This document shows positions 49,261 to 58,048 of a stretch of DNA of 64,000 bases, piece after piece; the first letter of the stretch is position 1; the number at the start of each line of letters is the position of its first letter. The stretch spans positions 22,511 through 86,510 of the forward strand of contig JAKSDA010000436.1 of the NCBI GenBank assembly GCA_022360315.1. Reading direction: 5' to 3'. This DNA comes from Pseudomonadota bacterium. Lineage in GTDB: Bacteria; Myxococcota_A; Polyangia; Haliangiales; Haliangiaceae. The translations under genes were made by a program, and so were the position numbers. Below the pieces are notes generated by a model, which was given only the letters and a program-made list of their open reading frames with translations, was not told where the DNA came from and ran no database searches.

Positions 49261-50238
49261 TTATTCCCGATAGCCGTGCGGGTGGGTGCTGTGCCAGTGC
49301 CATGCAGTCTCGATGATATCGCGGAGATCGGCGAATTCGGGCTGCCAGCCCTGCTCGCGGTGGATCTTGTCGCTACTGGCCACCAGAACCGCCGGATCGC
49401 CGGCTCGGCGTGGACCGACAATAGCGGGAATGGGATGACCAGTGACCTCGCGTGCGGTCTCGATGACCTCGCGGACGCTAAAACCACGTCCGTTGCCCAG
49501 GTTGTAGGTCCGGCTGCCATGGTCCAGTGCGCGCATGGCCGCAATATGAGCCCGAGCCAGGTCGGTGACGTGGATGTAATCACGCACACAGGTGCCGTCG
49601 ACCGTGGCGTAGTCATCGCCAAATATGGTGATGTGGTCGCGCCGGCCCAACGCGACCTGAAGGACCAATGGAATGAGATGGGTCTCGGGATCGTGGTCCT
49701 CACCGCGCTCGGGACTGGCACCCGAAGCGTTAAAATAACGCAAGCAAGCGTAGCGGACGCCAAACATGCGCTCGAGCCACTGCAAACTGCGCTCGAGAGT
49801 GTATTTCGACTCACCGTATGGGCTGCCCGGCCGAATGGGTTCGTCTTCGCTGATCGGAATTCGATCGGGCTCGCCAAACAGATTGGCAGTCGACGACAAT
49901 ATGATGCGGTCGACGCCGTGGGCGACCGCGCTTTCAAATAAGTTCGACCCACAATTGACGTTGTCGCGCAGATACAAAAACGGTTTGCTGACCGATTCAC
50001 CGACCAGCGAACGGGCGGCAAAATGCATGATCACATCCGGCTTGTAATTGGCCACGACGCCATCGATGGCCTGGGCATCGGCGAGCTCGCCGTACACGAA
50101 CTCGGCCACCGGGTGAACCGCTTCTCGGTGGCCAAAGCTCAAATTGTCGAACACCAGGACTTCTTCGCCCGCCCGGACCAGTTCTTCAACCGCAACACTG
50201 CCGACATAGCCCGCGCCACCAGTAACGAGAACACGCAT
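49261..50238 (-). CDS. galE: UDP-glucose 4-epimerase
   Basis: 325 residues. NAD-binding motif GGAGYVGSVAVEEL is at the N-terminus, the catalytic Tyr-x-x-x-Lys is in YGESKYTLE near 145 and the NASGA element follows. It interconverts UDP-galactose and UDP-glucose, the last Leloir step. It lies six bases after galK, at the end of the galT-galK-galE operon. It is convergent with the SulP gene. Confidence 0.93.
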   Translation of the reverse strand: MRVLVTGGAGYVGSVAVEELVRAGEEVLVFDNLSFGHREAVHPVAEFVYGELADAQAIDGVVANYKPDVIMHFAARSLVGESVSKPFLYLRDNVNCGSNLFESAVAHGVDRIILSSTANLFGEPDRIPISEDEPIRPGSPYGESKYTLERSLQWLERMFGVRYACLRYFNASGASPERGEDHDPETHLIPLVLQVALGRRDHITIFGDDYATVDGTCVRDYIHVTDLARAHIAAMRALDHGSRTYNLGNGRGFSVREVIETAREVTGHPIPAIVGPRRAGDPAVLVASSDKIHREQGWQPEFADLRDIIETAWHWHSTHPHGYRE

Positions 50239-50244
50239 GGTCTG

Positions 50245-51483
50245 TCACTCCTCGACCACGGCTGCACCGCGCGCGGCCTGACATATATACGAGCGAGCGT
50301 CAAGCCCGGTCGCACGGCGATAAGACGCCACCACCTCGTCGGCAGCCGGGCCGGCCGATCGACGTTCGAAGAGGGCCACGGCGCAGCCGCCAAACCCAGC
50401 TCCGGTGAGCCGCGCGCCATGACAACGATCGTGCCCGCAGGCGAGTTCGACCATGATGTCTAGCTCGCGACACGAAACTTCGTAGTCGTCGCGCAAGCTG
50501 GTGTGGCTCTCGTCCATGAGCCGACCCAGCTCGCGCGCATCGTTGGCGCGCAATGCATCGGCAGCGCGAACCACGCGCTGGTTTTCGGTCACCACATGAC
50601 GGGCTCGGCGATAGATCTCGGGGTCCAGGTCGGCCGCGTGCGCTTCTACATCGGCCAGATCGACGTCGCGCAGCGTAGCCACGCCCATGGTGCTGGCCGC
50701 GCGCTCGCATTGCGCGCGACGTTCGCCAAAGGCCGAGTTGACCAGTTCGCGCCGGCGCGCGGTGTCGAGAACAACAACCGCCAGCTCAGATGGAATGGGC
50801 ACCGGCTCGGCGGCAAGCGAGCGACAATCGATCAGCAGGGCGCGGTCGCGCTGACCCGCCGCGCAGACCAGCTGGTCCATGATCCCGCAGTTCATGCCCA
50901 CCCACTCGCGCTCGGCGCGCTGGGCCAGCCTGGCCATGACCGTCGGATCCCACGGGCCATCGACCGCTGCGACCAGGGCTCGCGCCACGGCGAGTTCGAT
51001 CGCCGCCGATGAGGAAAGACCTGCGCCGATCGGTACGTCACCTCCCACAACGCCGCGAAAACCGCCGATCTCATGCCCGGCCTCGCCCAGCGCCCAGGCC
51101 ACTCCCCTGGCGTAATCGATCCAGCTGGTCTGGTTTTGCTCGATGCGCTCGAGCCGATCACTTCGATCCATGCGATCGACTGAAAATTCGTCGGTCTCAT
51201 CGAAGTCGATCGAGTGTAGAGTGACCGTTTTGTCGTCCGGCCGATCGAACGACAACGCGATCCACACCGAGCGGTCGATGGCCATGGGCAAGACAAAGCC
51301 GTCGTTGTAGTCGGTGTGCTCCCCGATGAGATTGACTCGACCGGGTGCCCGTATCCACATGGCTGGCCGCTGTCCGGTTATGGTTTCGAAAGCGGCCGAA
51401 ATGCGCTCTCGAACTGTGCGGCTGCGGGCCTTGTTGCTGCCTTTGTCGCCGCGTTGGGGTTGGTCGTTGGTCGAACGGGTCAC
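50245..51483 (-). CDS. galK: Galactokinase
   Basis: 412 residues. The galactokinase signature PGRVNLIGEHTDYNDGFVLP is near residue 47, the GHMP ATP motif GAGLSSSAAIE near 135 and the third motif GAGFGGCAVAL near 370. It phosphorylates galactose to galactose 1-phosphate. It is 16 bases after galT and 6 before galE. The first 30 residues are an extra Lys/Arg-rich stretch. Confidence 0.93.
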   Translation of the reverse strand: MTRSTNDQPQRGDKGSNKARSRTVRERISAAFETITGQRPAMWIRAPGRVNLIGEHTDYNDGFVLPMAIDRSVWIALSFDRPDDKTVTLHSIDFDETDEFSVDRMDRSDRLERIEQNQTSWIDYARGVAWALGEAGHEIGGFRGVVGGDVPIGAGLSSSAAIELAVARALVAAVDGPWDPTVMARLAQRAEREWVGMNCGIMDQLVCAAGQRDRALLIDCRSLAAEPVPIPSELAVVVLDTARRRELVNSAFGERRAQCERAASTMGVATLRDVDLADVEAHAADLDPEIYRRARHVVTENQRVVRAADALRANDARELGRLMDESHTSLRDDYEVSCRELDIMVELACGHDRCHGARLTGAGFGGCAVALFERRSAGPAADEVVASYRRATGLDARSYICQAARGAAVVEE

Positions 51484-51499
51484 GCCGGGCCTCTTCGCG

Positions 51500-52579
51500 T
51501 CAGCGCTGTTTTTTGTAGTGAATATCGGACAGCGAACGCAACCGCTCGGCTGCCTGTTCCGCGGTGAGATCGCGCTGAGGCTCGGCGGTCAATTCGTAAC
51601 CGACCATAAATTTTCTGACCGTGGCCGAACGCAAGAGCGGTGGATAGAAATGGGCGTGAAGCTGCCAGAAGTCGGCGGCTGCAAGCGCGTCGGCCGCGTT
51701 GCCCTCGGATCCATTGCCGGTCTCTGCGGGGTCGAATGGGGCGCCGTGCCAGCCCATCGAATAGGCGAACGAGGTCTCGAAGAGATTGTCGTACTTGACC
51801 AGGAGGGTGCGCAGCAACAGGGCCAAGCTGTCGCGTTCCCGGGCGGTCAAATCGGTGATCCGGGTGACGTGGCGGCGCGGCATGAGCAGAGTCTCGAACG
51901 GCCAGGTCGCCCAGTAGGGCACGACAGCCAGCCAGTGGTCGTCCTTGCCCACCACACGCTCGCTGAGCTGGCCCTCGATCTCGGCATACTCGAGAAGGAG
52001 CGGACGACCGTGCTCGGCGAGGTAGGAGCGCTGGTGTTCGTGCTCGCGAGCCGGCTCGCCGGGCAGGTGGCTGGTCGCCCACAACTGGCCGTGCGGATGC
52101 GGACTGGACGCGCCCATCATGGCGCCCTTGTTCTCAAATATCTGCACCCAGCGATAGCTCTGGCCCAGCTCGACCTCCTGCTCGGACCACAGATCGACCA
52201 CAGTGCGGATCTCATCGGGTCGCATCTCGGCCAGGGTCAGATCGTGGCGGGGCGAAAAACACAAGACCCGGCAGGTGCCGCGCACAGACTGGGTTTTGAG
52301 CAGCCTGTGGGTCGATTGCGGCGATGCCGGGGTCTCGGGCAAAAGCGCGGCAAAGTCGTTTTCGAAAACGAAAGTGCGCACGTAGTCCGGGTTGCGCTCG
52401 CCACTGGCCCGCTCGTTGCCCGGGCAGAGATAACAGTCCGGATCGTATTGCGGTGGACTGGGCGGTCTGGTCTCAGCCTCGCCGCGCCAGGGCCGCTGGG
52501 TGCGGTGAGGTGAAACCAGGATCCACTCGCCGCGCAGCGGGTTGTAGCGACGGTGCGGATGGGAGGTTGGATCGAACAT
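51500..52579 (-). CDS. galT: Galactose-1-phosphate uridylyltransferase
   Basis: 359 residues from ATG 52579; the frame is open further upstream but homology starts at RYNPLRGEWILVSPHR. Zinc ligands CYLCPGN near residue 50 and the active-site HPHGQ in SSPHPHGQLW near 160 are present. It exchanges UMP between UDP-glucose and galactose 1-phosphate. It is the first gene of the gal operon; two direct repeats lie upstream. No regulator or mutarotase gene is adjacent. Confidence 0.93.
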   Translation of the reverse strand: MFDPTSHPHRRYNPLRGEWILVSPHRTQRPWRGEAETRPPSPPQYDPDCYLCPGNERASGERNPDYVRTFVFENDFAALLPETPASPQSTHRLLKTQSVRGTCRVLCFSPRHDLTLAEMRPDEIRTVVDLWSEQEVELGQSYRWVQIFENKGAMMGASSPHPHGQLWATSHLPGEPAREHEHQRSYLAEHGRPLLLEYAEIEGQLSERVVGKDDHWLAVVPYWATWPFETLLMPRRHVTRITDLTARERDSLALLLRTLLVKYDNLFETSFAYSMGWHGAPFDPAETGNGSEGNAADALAAADFWQLHAHFYPPLLRSATVRKFMVGYELTAEPQRDLTAEQAAERLRSLSDIHYKKQR

Positions 52580-52655
52580 GCGACGAACTGATGGTGATTG
52601 GCACTGGATCTTACGCCAAGCCCGATCCCTGACCAAAGGTCTTGCTGGAAAGCAC

Positions 52656-52697
52656 GGGAAAAAGCCTAAATTCAAGCATGGGAAAAGCCTAAATTCA
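52656..52697 (-). promoter_or_regulatory. Direct repeats upstream of the gal operon
   Basis: AGCCTAAATTCA occurs at 52663-52674 and 52686-52697, 23 bases apart, each preceded by a GGGAAAA run. They lie about 75-120 bases upstream of the galT start and, being about two helical turns apart, could be operator sites. Confidence 0.35.
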
Positions 52698-52805
52698 GGG
52701 CTTATGGCAGCTCCGGCGGTAAAAGAGGCCACAGGGCGATGTACTCTCGCTTACAGGAGGAGACAGGAAATCGGGCCCAGGACTCACTAATACCTCGCGA
52801 GACAG

Positions 52806-53987
52806 CTAGTCCCAGGTTCGATCGTCGCGCAGTGCCGGGCTGTTGCCGGGTAACTCGGCCTCGGATACTACGTCGACCGCGACACGCAATTTGAGTATAT
52901 CCCGCGCAGCCGCTTCGATCTGTGTTGTGACGGCTGCCGCGTCGGCGTTGTCGGCCAGCACAACGCGCAGGGTAAACTGGTCGCGATGGTCGGCCCGCGT
53001 GATCAGCGACTGATGGCGGCGAATCGCCGTGAACCGGGCCAGGACTCGCGCCACCTGGCCCGGGTGCACGAACATACCGCGGACCTTTACGGCGTCGCCG
53101 ATCCGACCCTGCCAGCCCATGATGCGATGACCGGTGCGGCCGCACCGACACAGCTCGGTGTTCATCGCCGATAAGTCGCCAGTACCGAATCGGATCAGAG
53201 CGTAATCCCGCGACCATACGGTCACCACAACCTCGCCCGATTCGCCGGCTGTTAATGGTTTTCCACTATTGATATCGCAAATATCGATATGCACTCCATC
53301 GGGGATATGCCAGCCGTCGAGTTCGTCGCACTCGTATCCCATACTGCCGCACTCGGCGGTGCCGTACCCTTGGCGCACAGTGATTTCCCGGCCATCGAAA
53401 TAGGCGCGCAACGAGGGCGGCAATGGCTCTGCGCCAACCAGAGCCTTTTCGAGCCGGAGGGTCAGGCCGAGTTCGTCAGCTTTTTCGAGCAGGACGCGCA
53501 AATACGAAGGCAGGCCGACATATCCAATCACACCGAGCCGGTGCAGCAGTCCGACCTGTTGTTCCTGATTGCCGACCCCGCCCGGAATGACCACGCATCC
53601 GACCGCTCGAAGGCCATCCTCGAACATGGCTCCAGCCGGGGATAGATGGTAGCCGAAAGCGTTGAGTGCGACGTCGCCGGCACGGAAGCCGGCGGCGCGC
53701 AGTGGTTCTTGCCACCGCCAGTAATCGGCGACTCGCGATTCGGGCTCGACTATCGGCCCCGGCGATTGAAAGATCCGTTTGAGCTGGCCGGGTTCACAGG
53801 ATAACAAGCCGCCAAATGGCGGATTCTCGGCCTGCAATTCGATCAGGGCTTCCTTGCGCAATACCGGCAGAGCTTCGAGATCGGCTGGCGAGCGAATGTC
53901 GTCCGGGCCAATGCCTGCGGCGCTCATGCGGGCAGCAAAACCCGGCGCGTGAGCGTAATGGTGCGAGACCAGTTCGTGGACGTTCAT
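52806..53987 (-). CDS. Phenylacetate-CoA ligase-like adenylating enzyme
   Basis: 393 residues, similar to the PaaK family (about 430). The adenylate-forming signature region is altered to SPGPIVEPES; the later YGTAECGSMGYE and IMGWQGRIGDAVKVRGM motifs are clear and end with the C-terminal subdomain containing VHPGQV. It should activate an aromatic or branched acid to its CoA ester with ATP. It follows livF by 19 bases, so it ends the liv-type operon. The substrate is unknown. The motif change at the P-loop is mild and common in this family. Confidence 0.75.
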   Translation of the reverse strand: MNVHELVSHHYAHAPGFAARMSAAGIGPDDIRSPADLEALPVLRKEALIELQAENPPFGGLLSCEPGQLKRIFQSPGPIVEPESRVADYWRWQEPLRAAGFRAGDVALNAFGYHLSPAGAMFEDGLRAVGCVVIPGGVGNQEQQVGLLHRLGVIGYVGLPSYLRVLLEKADELGLTLRLEKALVGAEPLPPSLRAYFDGREITVRQGYGTAECGSMGYECDELDGWHIPDGVHIDICDINSGKPLTAGESGEVVVTVWSRDYALIRFGTGDLSAMNTELCRCGRTGHRIMGWQGRIGDAVKVRGMFVHPGQVARVLARFTAIRRHQSLITRADHRDQFTLRVVLADNADAAAVTTQIEAAARDILKLRVAVDVVSEAELPGNSPALRDDRTWD

Positions 53988-54006
53988 GGTGCCTTCCTCC
54001 TTACTG

Positions 54007-54816
54007 TTACGATAGCCAGCGCTTGCGCCGCTTGTAGTGCTTGACCTCTCGATACGATTTGCGCTTCCCTACCTCGGTCAGGCCGAGATAAAATTCGCGC
54101 ACGTCAGGATTCTCGCGTAGCTCGGCCGGGTCACCGTCGAGCACAATGCGGCCGCTCTCCATCACGTAAGCGCGATCGGCCACGCTCAGAGCCAGGTTGG
54201 CGTTTTGCTCGACCAGCAGGATGGTGGTTCCCTGTTCTCGGTTGATGCGCTGAATGATCGCAAAAATCTCGCGGACCAGAAGCGGAGCCAGGCCCAAGGA
54301 TGGCTCGTCGAGCATCATCAGTTTGGGCCGCGCCATGAGCGCGCGGCCAATTGCCAGCATCTGCTGCTCGCCGCCCGATAAATAACCCGCGAGCTGACCG
54401 CGGCGCTCGCCGAGACGCGGGAAGTACCGGTAGACCATGTCGATGTCCTGGCGCATCGCGCTGCGCTCACCCAGGGTGCGGCTGTGACGCGTATGAGCAC
54501 CGGCGATGAGATTCTCCTCGACACTGAGATGCTCGAATACGCGGCGGCCTTCCATGACCTGGAAGATCCCAATACGCACGATGTCCGCCGCGTCCAGGCG
54601 GTGAATCTGCCGGCCCTCGAACTCAATGGTTCCATCGGTTACCTCGCCGTCCTCCACGCCGAGCAGACCCGAAATCGCCTTTAACGTGGTCGACTTGCCG
54701 GCACCATTGCTGCCGAGCAGACCGACGATTGCCCCCTCGGGCACCTCGAGCGACATGCCTTTGAGAACCAGAATTACATTATTGTAAATGACTTCGATGT
54801 TGTTGACACAAAGCAT
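54007..54816 (-). CDS. livF: LivF-type ABC transporter ATPase
   Basis: 269 residues from ATG 54816. Walker A GSNGAGKST, signature YLSGGEQQMLAIGRAL, Walker B LMMLDEPSLGLAP, as in LivF. The C-terminal basic tail of about 20 residues (KRKSYREVKHYKRRK) is unusual. It powers import with livG, livH, livM and the binding lipoprotein. It lies 22 bases after the binding-protein gene. Confidence 0.88.
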   Translation of the reverse strand: MLCVNNIEVIYNNVILVLKGMSLEVPEGAIVGLLGSNGAGKSTTLKAISGLLGVEDGEVTDGTIEFEGRQIHRLDAADIVRIGIFQVMEGRRVFEHLSVEENLIAGAHTRHSRTLGERSAMRQDIDMVYRYFPRLGERRGQLAGYLSGGEQQMLAIGRALMARPKLMMLDEPSLGLAPLLVREIFAIIQRINREQGTTILLVEQNANLALSVADRAYVMESGRIVLDGDPAELRENPDVREFYLGLTEVGKRKSYREVKHYKRRKRWLS

Positions 54817-54838
54817 GATGAGCCAATCGACCGCGCAA

Positions 54839-56059
54839 TCACGGCTCAGCCTTGATGTAATCGCTGATTTGCTGCCACTTGCCACCCTTGACCTGAAATA
54901 GCCGCATGGAATCGTTGCCCCTGTGGCTGGTCGGTGAAAACGTGATCGGCGTGGTCACCCCCTGGGTGTCGAAGTTGTTCATGGTCTCTAGGGCCTGGCG
55001 CACACTCTCGCCCGATAGTGTTTTGCCGCTCTCAACCGCCCGCTCGATGCCCGCGACCATGACCGCCTGGGTCCACCAACCCTGGACGTAATGAACCCCC
55101 TTTTCGGTCAGGGTCGAACCCTGTTTCTCGAGCCATTTGGCCAGCTCCTGGTGGCCGGGCACCGGCACCGAGGGAGGTGTGAATGGCATGGCCCCGAACA
55201 GTCCCTCGGTGGCGTCTCCAGCTAGCTCGAGCAAAAGCTCGCCGGCACACCAGTTGAGACAGATAAATGTCATAGACTGGTGCAGTCCCTGCCGCCGCGC
55301 ATCCTTCAGCAATACTGCGACCGGACTGGACACGTTTTGAATGAGGACATAGTTGCCACCGAATTGCTTTACGCGGCCCAGTTCGGCGACTAGCTCGGTG
55401 GCTCCACGCGGCATGGGAAGAGAGGTAAAGGCGACACCATTGGCTCCGGCAAAGGCCTTGGCATCGGCGATCGGCGACTGACCAAACGGACTGTCGTGGT
55501 GGAGGAGGGCAACCTTGGGGGTGCCCTCCTTGCCGCTCGCCTTCCAGTGGTCGATGGCCCAGCGGATCGCGATAATAGCTTGATCCGAATAGGACGTGCC
55601 GACCAGAAAATTGTACGGTGCCTCTTTCATGTCGAGCAGATTGGTCGAATAAGAGGCCGACATGAACGGGATCTTGTCGGCGCGAATCTTGGCGCGGAGA
55701 GCCTCAGTATCACCGGTTCCCCAGCCCTGAAACGCGATCACACCCTGTTGTATGTGCTGGGTGTAGAGCTGCTCGGCGCGGTCTACTTTGTAGCCGTAGT
55801 CACCCGAGAGCAGGGCGAGCTTGCGGCCATTGATCCCGCCCTTGGCATTGCGCCAGTCAACGAAATCGCGCAACCCCGCGGCATATGGCGCCCCCACATC
55901 CGAGGTCGGGCCGGTGAGATCGAAGAGTGCACCGATCTTGATCGCACCGTCAGCGCTGCCGCTGTCTCCCTTCCTGCACCCGCTCATCGCCAAGAGCACG
56001 GCCGAGAAAAAAACGAAAATACAGAATGGTGCAGTTACCTTGATTCTGATCGAAATCAT
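54839..56059 (-). CDS. LivK-type substrate-binding lipoprotein
   Basis: 406 residues. A lipoprotein signal ends in LLAMSGC. The two-lobe periplasmic-binding fold starts with IKIGALFDLTGPTSDVG and continues with GGINGRKLALLSGDYGY. It captures substrate outside the inner membrane for the LivHM pore. The Lys/Arg-poor pocket and neighbouring CoA ligases suggest a hydrophobic or aromatic acid rather than leucine, but that is inference from context. Confidence 0.85.
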   Translation of the reverse strand: MISIRIKVTAPFCIFVFFSAVLLAMSGCRKGDSGSADGAIKIGALFDLTGPTSDVGAPYAAGLRDFVDWRNAKGGINGRKLALLSGDYGYKVDRAEQLYTQHIQQGVIAFQGWGTGDTEALRAKIRADKIPFMSASYSTNLLDMKEAPYNFLVGTSYSDQAIIAIRWAIDHWKASGKEGTPKVALLHHDSPFGQSPIADAKAFAGANGVAFTSLPMPRGATELVAELGRVKQFGGNYVLIQNVSSPVAVLLKDARRQGLHQSMTFICLNWCAGELLLELAGDATEGLFGAMPFTPPSVPVPGHQELAKWLEKQGSTLTEKGVHYVQGWWTQAVMVAGIERAVESGKTLSGESVRQALETMNNFDTQGVTTPITFSPTSHRGNDSMRLFQVKGGKWQQISDYIKAEP

Positions 56060-56089
56060 GTTTTCTCCGCTTCCATCATCGGGTTACGC

Positions 56090-57133
56090 TCAATAACTAA
56101 ATGGCCAGAGTCGAAAATAGTCCTTGATCCTATCCCATATCCGGCGCAGTCCACGCGGCTCGAGTACGAGAAACAAGATAATGACAATGCCAAAAGCCGC
56201 CTGCTCGGCAAAGGGCAAAATCGTATCGATATTGGGAATCACCCCGCGCAGTGCCTGGCCTGCGTCGTTGAGGAAGACCGGCAAAAGGGTGATGAATACA
56301 GCACCGAAAATGGCTCCGGCTACCGAGCCCAGGCCGCCGATAATGATCATGGCCAGATAGGTCACCGAGACGTCGACGGTGAAGCGCTCCCAGGTGACGA
56401 TGTTTCGGTAATGCGCGATGAGTGCTCCGGCCAATCCGACGAAGAATGACGATGTGGCAAAGGCGAGCAGCTTGTAGCGAAACAATCCGATACCCATGAC
56501 CTCCGCGGCAATGTCCTGATCGCGAATGGCGATCCACGCCCGTCCAATATGGGTGCGAAACAGGTTTACAGTGACCAGGATGGTCAAACCGGCCAGCCCC
56601 CAGATCACCCAGTAGAACCGAAAATCGGTGTTCATCTGGATGCCGAAAAGCGTTGGATCCGGGACCACGAGGGCATCCACGCCGCCGGTCACCGCATCCC
56701 AGTGGGTCACGATCCACAGGATGATCTCCTGCGCGGCCAGGGTGGCGATGACCAGGTAAAGCCCCTTGAGGCGCAGCGACGGAATGCCAAAAAAGCCGCC
56801 TACCACGGCGGTCGCGAGGCAAGCCAGCGGAATCGAGCCATACCACGGGACTCCCAGCTGGGCAGTCAGCAGGCCGGCAGTATAGGCGCCCACAGCCATG
56901 AAACCGCCCTGACCGAGGCTGATCTGTCCAGTATAACCGACCAGTAGATTGAGCCCGATCGCGCCGATGACCGCGATTCCGATCTGATTGGCCAGGGTGA
57001 GATAAAACCGGTCGGCAAAAAATGGAAAGCAAAGGACCAAGAGAACTGCGAGCACGACCCGCACTTTTTCGGCAGGAGTCTGCCGCAGGGCCATGTCGGC
57101 TCGATAGGTGGTATGAAAAATGCCTGATTCCAT
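56090..57133 (-). CDS. livM: LivM-type ABC permease
   Basis: 347 residues from ATG 57133 (GGGAG five bases upstream), with nine or ten hydrophobic segments. The LivM marks GYTGQISLGQGGFMAVGAY and the cytoplasmic-loop segment near VMGIGLFRYKLLAFATSS are clear. It forms half of the pore with LivH. A longer frame up to 57697 overlaps livH and is not coding. Confidence 0.88.
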   Translation of the reverse strand: MESGIFHTTYRADMALRQTPAEKVRVVLAVLLVLCFPFFADRFYLTLANQIGIAVIGAIGLNLLVGYTGQISLGQGGFMAVGAYTAGLLTAQLGVPWYGSIPLACLATAVVGGFFGIPSLRLKGLYLVIATLAAQEIILWIVTHWDAVTGGVDALVVPDPTLFGIQMNTDFRFYWVIWGLAGLTILVTVNLFRTHIGRAWIAIRDQDIAAEVMGIGLFRYKLLAFATSSFFVGLAGALIAHYRNIVTWERFTVDVSVTYLAMIIIGGLGSVAGAIFGAVFITLLPVFLNDAGQALRGVIPNIDTILPFAEQAAFGIVIILFLVLEPRGLRRIWDRIKDYFRLWPFSY

Positions 57134-57162
57134 GTGACTCCCTGCCCGATGACTGCCCGCGT

Positions 57163-58035
57163 TTACACCCGCTCGATCTTTTCCTGCCCAAATAACCCGT
57201 AGGGCCGGATCATGAGGATGACGATGAGCACCACGAAGGGCAGCACCTGGTTCAGGCCATGGCCGATATATCCTCCGGTATAGGTCTCGAGCAAACCGAT
57301 CAGTATACCGCCGACAATGGCCCCGGCGATCGAGTCGAGTCCGCCGAGAATGACCACGGGAAAGACCCGCAGGCCAAAGCCGGCCAGTTCGCCGCTCACC
57401 CCGACGATATTGGCGACCAGCGCACCGGCGATCGCCGCACTCACGAACGCGATCGACCAGGCCCAGGCAAATATGCGCTTGACGCTGATGCCCATACTCA
57501 GAGCGGCCTGCTGGTCGTCGGCCACCGCGCGCATGGCAATACCCACCTTGGAATGGCGGAAAAATAGAGAAAAACCGGCCAGCATGAGCACTGCAATGAC
57601 CGTGGCCCACAGTCGATCCGCGGCTACCTCGGCGCCCAGGATGCTCACCTGGCCGCTGGGGATGAACGCCGGAAAGGCCTTCCCGGTGGTTCCCCACACC
57701 GAATTGACCAGAGCACGCAGAACACTGCTCAACCCGATGGTCACCATGATCACCGAAATGATAGATTCACCGATCATCTTGCGCAGGACAAAGCGCTCGA
57801 TGAGGATACCCAACACCACTGCTACGACGAGCGTGGCCAGGACGCCAACCGGCCAGAACAATCCGATGTCGACCACCATCGCGTAGGTCAGGTAGGCGCC
57901 GACCAGAAGTAGCTCACCCTGGGCAAAGTTGATCACGTCGCTGGCCTTGTAGATCAACACGAAGCCCATTGCCACTAGGGCGAGAATGGTGCCGTTGGTC
58001 AGGCCGGTGAGAGTGAACTGAACGAAGGTATCCAT
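57163..58035 (-). CDS. livH: LivH-type ABC permease
   Basis: 290 residues from ATG 58035, preceded by GGAGG. About eight hydrophobic segments; the N-terminal FTLTGLTNGTILALVAMGF, then VINFAQGELLLVGAYL and the EAA-like loop AVADDQQAALSMGI are typical of LivH. It pairs with LivM. It lies 13 bases after the acyl-CoA synthetase gene, in the middle of the operon. Confidence 0.9.
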   Translation of the reverse strand: MDTFVQFTLTGLTNGTILALVAMGFVLIYKASDVINFAQGELLLVGAYLTYAMVVDIGLFWPVGVLATLVVAVVLGILIERFVLRKMIGESIISVIMVTIGLSSVLRALVNSVWGTTGKAFPAFIPSGQVSILGAEVAADRLWATVIAVLMLAGFSLFFRHSKVGIAMRAVADDQQAALSMGISVKRIFAWAWSIAFVSAAIAGALVANIVGVSGELAGFGLRVFPVVILGGLDSIAGAIVGGILIGLLETYTGGYIGHGLNQVLPFVVLIVILMIRPYGLFGQEKIERV

Positions 58036-58048
58036 CACGCCTCCTTGG

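Noticed and set aside
52656..52697. CRISPR-like repeats
   Set aside because: Only two short repeats with an 11-base gap, no array and no cas genes.
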